Positions 57,101 to 64,000 of a DNA stretch of 64,000 nt are shown here, piece by piece. Source of the stretch: Larix kaempferi (Eukaryota > Streptophyta > Pinopsida > Pinales > Pinaceae). The DNA lies in assembly GCA_027924585.1 (NCBI GenBank), contig BSBM01000822.1, positions 2,064,001-2,128,000 on the forward strand, in the 5' to 3' direction. The notes below the pieces were generated by a model. The model saw only the letters and a list, made by a program, of their open reading frames with translations. It was not told the origin of the DNA and ran no database searches. A program made the position numbers and the translations under genes. Numbering within the stretch: the stretch's first letter is position 1; each line of letters opens with the position of its first letter.

Positions 57101-57682
57101 TGTTGATGTATATGTAACTTCGGAATGTATTTCATCTATGTATATTGTACTCCTATAGAGATGTGTTATTCCTCTATAAGGAAGTGTTGTCATTTGTATT
57201 GACAAGTGTCGTAACTTGCCGATGGGTTATTAGACCACCATGTGTGGGGTCGGCCTTGATTAAGTTAACCATGGGTTATTATGATAAGCTAGACAAGTCG
57301 GCCCCATAAGTTTATTGGGTAGTCAGGACAAGTATAAATAGAGATCGGGAGATCTCTATTTTGATTAGATCATTATCTCACTCTACATCACTCGGAAAGT
57401 GGCTCACATGTGAGGAGGAGGATCAGCTGCTAGGAGAAGACTATCTCTATGTACTTGGGTTGTACTTTGGTTATATCATTGCTCTATCTATCTCTGAGGA
57501 AGTTGTGGGGTTTTTCACCTTAGGGTTTTCCCCACAGAAACTTTGTGTGTCTATTGTCTCTTATGTTTGCATCTTGTGATGATTGATATGCTTGCTATGA
57601 TTGATATGCATTGATATACTATACATGTTATTCTCTCAGTAAATATCCTAGAGTATATTGAATTAATGCTAAAAAATTAACA
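57101..57682 (+). repeat. 3' LTR of element F
   Basis: 582 bp, TGTTGATG ... AATTAACA, clearly related to the LTRs of D (for example shared TGTAACTTC, GGGTTATTAGACCACC and the end GCTAAAAAATTAACA). TATAAATA stands at 57333-57340. A 72-codon frame inside is incidental. Confidence 0.9.
57333..57340 (+). promoter_or_regulatory. TATA box in the LTR of element F
   Basis: TATAAATA followed by GAG, at the same place as in the 5' LTR of D. Confidence 0.65.
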
Positions 57683-57715
57683 GTTCTCCCACCAGCAGTG
57701 CACAGATGTTGACAT

Positions 57716-58093
57716 CTATAAGGATTCAATGGTGGTCTTTTCAGCTTCCGAGAATTGATTCACAGGGTAATAGGACTCCAATTGTTGTACCCAATTGTCG
57801 ACGGATTCCACGTCAATCTTACCTTCAAGATTTGGTATGTCCAGATTCATTTTCTCTTTGAAGGGGCTGATTTTATCGGAGTGAATTCTCGTCGAAAATC
57901 CTCCGGATGTCGAAGCAAATCGCGTGAGAATTTCATTGAACTTGGAAAACATTTCAGTCCGTTGTCGAGCCAGAGCTTGCTCAATAAGTTGCGTTGTCTC
58001 ATCGGCTGCATGCATATCGTCTATTTCTTCTATCATTTCTGGAGGTAGTGTCTGCCTGGATTGCTGAGATTGCGAGTGAGTTTGAACCGACAT
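57716..58093 (-). pseudogene. Gag of element H, N-terminal part
   Basis: An uninterrupted 125-codon frame from ATG 58093: MSVQTHSQSQQSRQTLPPE, a coiled segment with LARQRTEMFSKFNEIL, then the gag core DIPNLEGKIDVESVDNWVQQLESYYPVNQFSEAEK. This is the same architecture as gag of element B (IDIPLFEGQIDAD). It stops in frame about where F begins; capsid C-terminal half, knuckle and pol are absent. No lesion is seen in what remains. Confidence 0.85.
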
Positions 58094-58167
58094 ACGTCAG
58101 GTAACTTCGAGAGAAGTGTATACGCAGAACTTAAGCACGAAAAATGATTGCTCTGATTGAGTTTTTT

Positions 58168-58178
58168 CTCTGATACCA
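58168..58178 (-). promoter_or_regulatory. Primer-binding site of element H
   Basis: Plus-strand ctctgatacca is the complement of TGGTATCAGAG, 11 bases of the tRNA-iMet site, next to the LTR end. Confidence 0.92.
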
Positions 58179-58179
58179 A

Positions 58180-58694
58180 TGATCCAGGTCATGTCCAGGA
58201 AGCATGAGGGGAACAACAGTTCGACTGAATGAGTCGGCTCTGTTATGGCGGAAGCAATCAGAAGAAAAATGAGAAAAGAAGGATTACACTACACAGATAA
58301 ACACGAAATACGCATAGACAATATGCAGGAATGCGAACTGTTCTTCTCTATTACTTGCAAACATATAGGTTGATGTATGTTACAATATTATATATGCTTA
58401 TATATAGAATTATGAGACGCTTGAGTGCCTTCCCGTTACGTTCAGTTACAAAGAAGAAGTTTGAACGGTTCAGCAGTTCAACCGTTATAGTCGATTGGAA
58501 GACAGAGAGATAGTCTGTTGAAGTTCGACAGTCGCTGGTCGCATGTCGACGCTACATGTCAATGTCGCGAAACTGTGAGGTTGTTGAAGATGTTGAGAAG
58601 GTGCGAAGTGTGTCGCAATATGTCGAAGTTGAGACTCGTAGGAGTTGTATCGGCATTGATGACTTGTCGTAGTCGATCTTAGCATTCAACAACA
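58180..58694 (-). repeat. 5' LTR of element H
   Basis: About 515 bp; minus-strand TGTTGTTG ... GGATCA. It has no second copy in the window. Rich in GTCGA words (58500-58680). Confidence 0.8.
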
Positions 58695-58739
58695 ATGCCA
58701 ACTGCGATGTGGATCAATGGTGGAGAAGTAGAGTGGGTA

Positions 58740-59460
58740 TTACATTAAAATTCTAAGAACAGATAGAGGTGGAGAATTTGTGTCCAATGATTTCTTGATT
58801 TTTTGCAAAGTAAATGGGATTAGAAGACAACTTACAACTAGCTATACATCACAACAAAATGGTATTGCAAAAAGAAAAAATAGAACAATAATGGAAATGG
58901 AAAGAAGCACGATGAAAGTTAAAAATCTACCAAATGAGTACTGGGATGAAGCTGTAGCTTGTGTAGTATATATTTTGAATCGTTCCCCAACAAAGAGTGT
59001 GAAAGATAAAGTACCACAAGAATCATGGAGTAATTAAAAACATAATGTTTCTCATTTGAGAGTATTTGGGTGTATTGCATATGCAAATGTTCCTGACGAA
59101 AATACGAAGAACATAGATAATAAAGGAGAAAGATGTATTTTTGTGGGTTATAGTGAGCAATCAAAAGCATACAAGTTGTAAAATCCCATCACAAAAAGGA
59201 CTATAATCAACATAGATGTTAATTTTCTTGAAGATGAAGAATGGATTTGGAATGAAAATCTATATCAGCAACAACAATTTGAGATGAAAGATTTCAGTGA
59301 AGATCATGCTCGCAACAATGGCTCTAGTACACATAATACAACATCAACACCACAATCAGCTTCAATATCTCAATCACCATCTAGGTATCACTCAAGTGAT
59401 AGTTCAAAGTCAGATGGCACTCCAGTGAAGACAAAAGTATCGGGGAAATATATGAGGTAA
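58740..59460 (+). pseudogene. Integrase C-terminal half and linker of element G
   Basis: KILRTDRGGEFVSNDF at 58745 carries the second catalytic Asp; then LTTSYTSQQNGIAKRKNRTIMEMERS, where the family's catalytic Glu (QQNG-V-A-E-R) reads Lys. YILNRSPTKSV, HLRVFGCIAYANVP and RCIFVGYSEQSKAY are the usual C-terminal blocks. A Ser/Thr/Gln-rich linker (59320-59430) leads to RT. In-frame stops at 59035 and 59179 and a frameshift near 59450. Integrase inserts the cDNA into the genome; this copy could not. Confidence 0.88.
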
Positions 59461-61045
59461 CTCAAGGTAATGATGATGATGATTTAATTTCTGATTTTGC
59501 ATTATTTTCTATTGTTGATCCAATATGTTTTGAAGAAGCAATTAAGTATGAAAGTTGGAAAAAGGAAATGGATGAATAAATTGAAGCAATAGAGAAAAAT
59601 CAAACTTGGCAATTAGTAAATATTCCAGAAGGAAAAGATGCAATAGGTGTGAAATGGATCTATAAGACAAATTTTAATGCTGATGGAATTGTTGTGAAGC
59701 ATAAAGCAAGGCTAGTTGCAAAGGGTTTTTCACAACATCCCGGGATTGATTACAATGAGACTTTTTCTCCAGTAGCTAGATTAGATATAGTGAGATCAAT
59801 GTTAGCAATAACAGGGAATCATAAATGGAAATTTTATCAGATGAATGTAAAATCGTCATTTTTGAATGGGATATTACAGGAAGAAGTGTATGTACAACAA
59901 CTACCAGGTTATCAGATATTGGGTCATGAACATAAATTTTATAGATTGAAGAAGGATTTGTATGGTCTCAAACAAGCTCCAAGAGCTTGGTATAGCCGCA
60001 TTGATTCATACTTCTTGAGCCATGGTTGTAGAAAATGCAGTAGTGAGCCAACTCTTGACATCAAGGTAAATGATCAAGGTGAGGTCTTAATTGTATGCCT
60101 ATATGTTGATGATCTTCTATTTACAGGAAAATTTTCAATTGAGTTGTTTAAATCAACAATGAAAAAGGAATTTGAGATGACAGATTTGGGATTAATGAAA
60201 TAATTTTTGGGCATAGAAGTAAGTCAAACAGATGATGGAATTTTCATTTGTCAAACAAAATATGCAAATGATGTGTTGAAAATATTCAAGATGTCGAATT
60301 GCAAGCCAATATTTACACCTGTGGCAACAGGATTGAAATTGAGTAAAGAAGACAGGGGCACAAAGTTAGATCCAAGTTTGTCCAAAAGATTAGTAGGCAA
60401 CTTGATGTACTTGATAGCAACATGGCCTACCATTATGTATGCAGTCAGTTTGATTTCAAGGTTCATGGAAACACCAAATGAGTCACATTGGCAAACAGGG
60501 AAAAGGATTTTGAGATATGTTAGTGGAACAAGAGATTATGGCATCTTATATTCAAGGTCAGATGATTTCATACTAGTTGGCTACACAGACAGTGATTTTG
60601 CAAGTATCATTGACGACAGAAAAGCACATCTGGATATATTTTTCATCTTGGTACAGGGGAAATATCATGGGATTCCCAAAAGCAACCCATTGTTACTCTT
60701 TCAACTACAAAAGCAGAATATGTAGAGGCAACAACAACAACATGTTAAGCAGTGTGGATAAGAAGAATTATGTTAGATTTGATGCAAGATCAAGAAGGAG
60801 CAACAAAAATTTACTGTGACAATAATTCAACAATAGAACTATCAAAAAATCATGTATTTCACAAAAGGAGCAAGCACATTGATACTAGATATCATTTCAT
60901 TAGAGATATTATCAACAATGGTGAGATATATATTGAATTTTGCAAGTCCGAAGATCAATTAGAAGATATCTTCACAAAGTCATTAGCGAAGGAAAGATTT
61001 GAACATCTAAGAAACGATTTGGGCATCATCAGAAAGTCAAGCTTA
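59461..61045 (+). pseudogene. RT-RNase H of element G
   Basis: FEEAIKYESWKKEMDE (59530) opens RT; one stop at 59577; WIYKTNFNADGIVVKHKAR, QMNVKSSFLNGILQEEVYV, LYGLKQAPRAWYSRID, and catalytic LYVDDLLFTG (YVDD 60102-60113). A stop at 60201 replaces a Tyr. Then FLGIEVSQTDDGIF, YANDVLKIF, LVGNLMYL, ILRYVSGTRDYGIL, and RNase H GYTDSDFASIIDDRKAHLD. Frameshifts at about 60640 and 60760; TKIYCDNNSTIELSKNHVFHKRSKHIDTRYHFI and FTKSLAKERFEHL end the protein. Otherwise well conserved. Confidence 0.9.
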
Positions 61046-61053
61046 AGGGGGAG
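61041..61053 (+). promoter_or_regulatory. Polypurine tract of element G
   Basis: gcttaagggggag, immediately before TGTTGAAACC. Confidence 0.88.
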
Positions 61054-61362
61054 TGTTGAAACCGTAAGCTTGACGAGCTGCAACTCAACAGTCGACAAGA
61101 GGCCACCATCATCAGCCGACCAGTCGTCCAACCACTAACCCAGCCGTTTAGCCGCTCAATTGCATCGTCCAACAACCAAAGGAATAGTACACACATTATA
61201 GTAAAACTTTCTATAAATAGATCATCTCATCGCTGCAAGAGGCAAACTTGTGAATGTAGTTTGTTTTACATAATAAAATTCGAAGCAGTAGCTCATCTAT
61301 TTCTATCTACTTGCATTTTCAGATTCTCATTTTAGTATTCTCTCTTGCATCCTTCTCCTACA
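61054..61362 (+). repeat. 3' LTR of element G
   Basis: About 309 bp, TGTTGAAACCG ... CTCCTACA; TATAAATAG at 61212-61220. The right edge was chosen at a TG...CA fit and is not verified by a second copy. Confidence 0.8.
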
Positions 61363-61909
61363 ATTGAAACCATAAATAACCCTTCCCTTGCATCTCTTAA
61401 TTTTTAAGACTTTCTTTATGTTTCTTTTATTACTTTTAATTTAGTTTTTAGTTTTTAATTATTTATTAAACTATATTAAATTAATATTGTTACATACATT
61501 ATGGTATAATGTATTAAATTATTATATATAGCAAATTACTTATATTATATTATTATTTCTAAATATATAAAAAACTAAAAGTTAACATTAAAATTTGCTT
61601 TAGTGTTTGAAATTAAAAAAATTAAAAGTTTAAAACATTAAACCAATTAAAATTTTATAACATTAAAATAAAATTAAAAGATTAAAATTTAAAATAGTAT
61701 AAGCTTTACAACATTAAATTATCACATTAAATATTTTAAAAATTAAAAGTTAAAATTGGTTTAAAAAGATTAAATTTAACTTTGAGTAAGTTGACATGAA
61801 GCCTCCTCCATGACGGTTTCCTGTGGTGGGCCACACTTCCCATACAAGCGTGTTCCCAGAGCGGATCATTGCAAGACACGCGTCCAGCCCAAACGTTAAC
61901 AAAGATAGC
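61363..61909. other. Extremely AT-rich sequence, then a short GC-richer stretch
   Basis: 61400-61790 is made of attaaaa/aattaaaa words. 61790-61960 is markedly more G+C-rich and unassigned. Confidence 0.55.
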
Positions 61910-61955
61910 TCCATCGCGAACCATGTTTCATGTCCATCGCGAACCATGTTTCATA
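61910..61955 (+). repeat. 23-bp tandem duplication
   Basis: tccatcgcgaaccatgtttcat at 61910 repeats at 61933 without visible change. Confidence 0.9.
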
Positions 61956-62187
61956 ATCCTCAAGAGCAATCATAATCCCAAGGAGATATACCATGGTATT
62001 ATGCACTATAATTATTTCAAAATGACATTATACTCATTGAAGATCTTAGGATACCCAAAAGAGAAAATGCCATGGGAAACAATTAAGAGATATTTAAGTT
62101 CGCCAATTTGATGAAGATGGTATTTGAGGAATTATTCAAGGGAATTATTTCTTCAAACTAGTTGAGATAACTCCAATTGTTGATCGA

Positions 62188-62312
62188 ATTATTACAATTT
62201 CGTAAATTTAACTCTTGATCTCTGAATCCATCTAAAGCGTTAAAATTTACAAAATTGTAATAAAATTATTATAATTTTGAAAATTTTAACATTGCAAATG
62301 AATTTAGAGACC
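62188..62312. repeat. Fold-back sequence (MITE-like or decayed palindrome)
   Basis: Two 25-base arms, 62238-62262 and 62265-62289, are inverted copies with two mismatches around a loop of two to three bases. The inverted similarity extends more weakly to about 47 bases per arm (tctctgaatccat against its complement at 62291-62311). A third arm copy lies at 62188-62211 (ttattacaatttcgtaaat). No terminal duplication was identified. Confidence 0.75.
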
Positions 62313-62854
62313 CTCATAGTCATTACAAACTAAATTAATTAGTCATTGCAACAAACTAATTAGATCTATTACAATTACAATATTGACATATACATATAGA
62401 AACAAATATTATATTATATATAGACACTCTTAATTTGTGTGAGACATATGAGAAAATATTAATTGATTAGGACATCTAATAAAATTATTAATTTAGACTC
62501 CATGTTCATATTTTTTATTCCATGATTAAATTAGTCATATTTTTTATCCCATGACTAAATTAGTCATTTTTACTTGTGAGCACTTAAAATTGTTCAAATT
62601 TGCTCATATTTCACTTAAAAACACTGTAGTGACCAACTTTTTTGGTGGTTTAGTAATTTATTTCACATGGTGACCAAGTTTTTTGGTCGCTTGGTCATTT
62701 ATCACCCATTTTTCTACTACTGCTAGTTAAGGGTTTTACATGTGATGAAACAAAGTAATAGGATTTCCTTAAATTCCTACTCTCTTGTTACAATTGATGA
62801 TGATCCATCTATCCATCTATCCAAATTCAATTTTTTGGGGTCTATTCCTTGATA
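62313..62854. other. AT-rich sequence, no gene seen
   Basis: Contains a direct imperfect repeat of gtgaccaa(c/g)ttttttggt at about 62629 and 62670. Confidence 0.45.
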
Positions 62855-63178
62855 GATTTGATACCAAATGTTATGTAACAAACCTAATTATCATAAAAGA
62901 CAATAGTACAAACCTTGTACACCACATGTAAATGTGGAGCACAACTCCAAGGTAGATAAGAGAGATTAGTTATACAATAAATCCTTAAAGAATAGGAGAA
63001 TCTCCTCCAAATACCCCAAGACATTCATACATCCAATTCACATATTCCCCTCCATAATGATTACATGCAGTGTTCTATATATACAAATTCCAACTCATTG
63101 CACATGTGGCTCCTTTATTAGGACGATCCTATTACATATAAATTCACATATTTACCCCCATATATTCTCCTCTTGGGG
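62855..63178 (-). mobile_element. LTR-like block with primer-site-like and purine-tract-like flanks
   Basis: Plus-strand gatttgatacca (62855-62866) is the complement of TGGTATCAAATC, 10 of 12 bases of the iMet primer site. The next bases TGTTATG (62869) and a later TTACCCCCA (ending 63160) would give a minus-strand LTR of about 292 bp, TGGGGGT ... TAACA. To its right tatattctcctcttgggg reads AAGAGGAGAATATA on the minus strand. Having both signals around one LTR is odd. No coding sequence nearby. Confidence 0.4.
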
Positions 63179-63338
63179 TCATATATGTTATGATCCAAAG
63201 CCTTAGAATAAATCCCCTTGGGACATGTGAGTTACTCATGAGCATTTCACCTGATCTTGAGAAACATATTAAAGGGTTTGGTCCCATAATGTTTTGCTAG
63301 ATGGGTTATACATGTGGTGGAATTGGTAAATAAGGATA

Positions 63339-63540
63339 GGATATTGTGAGACTTTATTGTTGGATGGAAGTCATCCTTTGGCACTGAGATCATGCACCAT
63401 GTGTTAATTTTTTCCTTGATAATATGTTAGAGCTTGATGATATAAGTAAGTCTTGGATATTGTGAGACTTTGTTGTTGGATGGAAGTCTTCCTTTTGGCA
63501 TTGCGATCATGCACCATATGTTAGAGCTTGATGATATGCT
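63339..63540 (+). repeat. 116-bp imperfect tandem duplication
   Basis: ggatattgtgagactttattgttgg at 63339 recurs at 63455 (ttgttg for attgttg), and tgttagagcttgatgata recurs near 63430 and 63520. The second copy is slightly shorter. Confidence 0.88.
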
Positions 63541-64000
63541 TCACCAACCAAAATATTGGTCATTTCAAGATATATGTGTTGATATTTATTGGCAATATTT
63601 ATTATTGAGATTAATCTTGATGTCACTTGGCATAATGAATACATGATTAATATTTTGATAATTTGAGATTATGGATGATTCTATCTTTGATAATGAAGCA
63701 TTGATAATTCTCTCTATGAAATGTTTTTTAAGGCACTATTATGTGATGGTTAGGGTTTACTTTAATACCCTCAAATTATTTTGATCTTATTGTTGAATAT
63801 TTATTTAAGATGATATTAGGCATGTCCCATAAATGATTTTTGTTGATTTTTTTATATAGATGCTACTTTGTACTGAAACCTGGCTCATTTGTTCATCGAC
63901 CCTCCAAAACTAGATAAATCTCTTCTCTATTTTTTTTATTGCATGAGCTATCATGTATTTCATACATTTATTCCATGATATAGCACAATCCATGCAATGG
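63541..64000. other. AT-rich sequence, no gene seen
   Basis: No motif on either strand to the end of the window. Confidence 0.45.

Larger units (their letters stand above)
51191..57682 (+). mobile_element. Element F: Ty1/copia of the D family, plus strand, no 5' LTR, no integrase
   Basis: From about 51200 the sequence follows the leader of element D (reverse complement of 21700-21100), then gag-protease, a non-coding segment, RT-RNase H, two repeat arrays, a polypurine tract and a 3' LTR (57101-57682). The 5' LTR, primer site and first part of the leader are missing; the left limit lies somewhere in 51190-51240, abutting LINE K. Gag-protease is nearly intact, so F is among the younger elements. 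It is about 32 kb from D in opposite orientation. Confidence 0.9.
57683..58694 (-). mobile_element. Element H: 5' end of a gypsy retrotransposon, minus strand
   Basis: 5' LTR (58180-58694), primer site (58168-58178) and the first 125 codons of gag. It is cut on the left by element F's LTR and on the right its LTR abuts the interior of copia G, so H most likely inserted in G and was later cut by F. Confidence 0.85.
58695..61362 (+). mobile_element. Element G: 5'-truncated Ty1/copia with integrase, RT, RNase H and 3' LTR
   Basis: The coding sequence begins inside integrase, directly at the LTR of element H, and runs to a polypurine tract and one LTR (61054-61362). Few lesions. Gag, protease and the 5' LTR are missing on the left, presumably displaced by the H and F insertions. 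A different copia lineage from D/F and E by LTR and protein sequence. Confidence 0.88.

Overview
The window looks like a transposon-filled intergenic stretch of a large-genome seed plant. I found no intact host gene, tRNA, rRNA or CRISPR in 64 kb. The recognisable coding material is Ty3/gypsy and Ty1/copia LTR retrotransposons, L1-type LINEs carrying RNase H, and one CACTA transposase, nearly all broken by stops and frameshifts. AT-richness, long decayed elements nested several deep and absence of genes would fit a gymnosperm. That is inference; a large-genome angiosperm is not excluded.

Layout. 1-1640: AT-rich, no gene. 1641-24890: a nested stack. An old gypsy element (A; LTRs 1641-3112 and 23755-24890) holds gypsy B (4256-11770, perfect ATTGA target duplication) and a minus-strand copia element D (16040-22681, perfect CTTTC duplication). 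B holds an internally deleted minus-strand chromovirus C (6525-10780). 25855-31990: LINE J, ORF1 plus a full-length but broken ORF2. 32700-32955: a SET-domain-like scrap. 33780-36330: decayed CACTA (TNP2) transposase. 37680-38590: minus-strand fragment of a B-like gypsy (L). 40680-42095: local tandem repeats. 42360-44449: 5' part of gypsy I. 44450-49303: decayed copia E. 49304-51190: LINE K remnant. 51191-57682: copia F, same family as D but on the plus strand. 57683-58694: 5' end of a minus-strand gypsy H. 58695-61362: copia G, the best-kept integrase-bearing copia here. 61363-64000: very AT-rich, with a fold-back sequence, an LTR-like block and a 116-bp duplication.

Most interesting signal. 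D and F, over 30 kb apart and in opposite orientation, share an unusual architecture. Gag-protease and RT-RNase H are separated by about 1 kb of conserved non-coding sequence instead of integrase; in F that segment has intron-like borders. Between RNase H and the 3' LTR lies about 1.4 kb with two kinds of array. One array consists of short hairpins with an invariant core (ATC, loop AGGNN, GAT) and outer stem pairs that change in a compensatory way from hairpin to hairpin, in both elements. The other repeats a unit containing GCTCTTTCGAGG. The hairpin array is the best candidate for something undescribed: a structured RNA module in a copia family that apparently must borrow integrase.

Other points: a reverse-transcriptase fragment sits inside an LTR of element A; B keeps one reading frame through ten stop codons; A's gag region encodes exact 11- and 21-residue tandem repeats. 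All calls come from reading the sequence and from remembered family motifs; no search or folding program was run.
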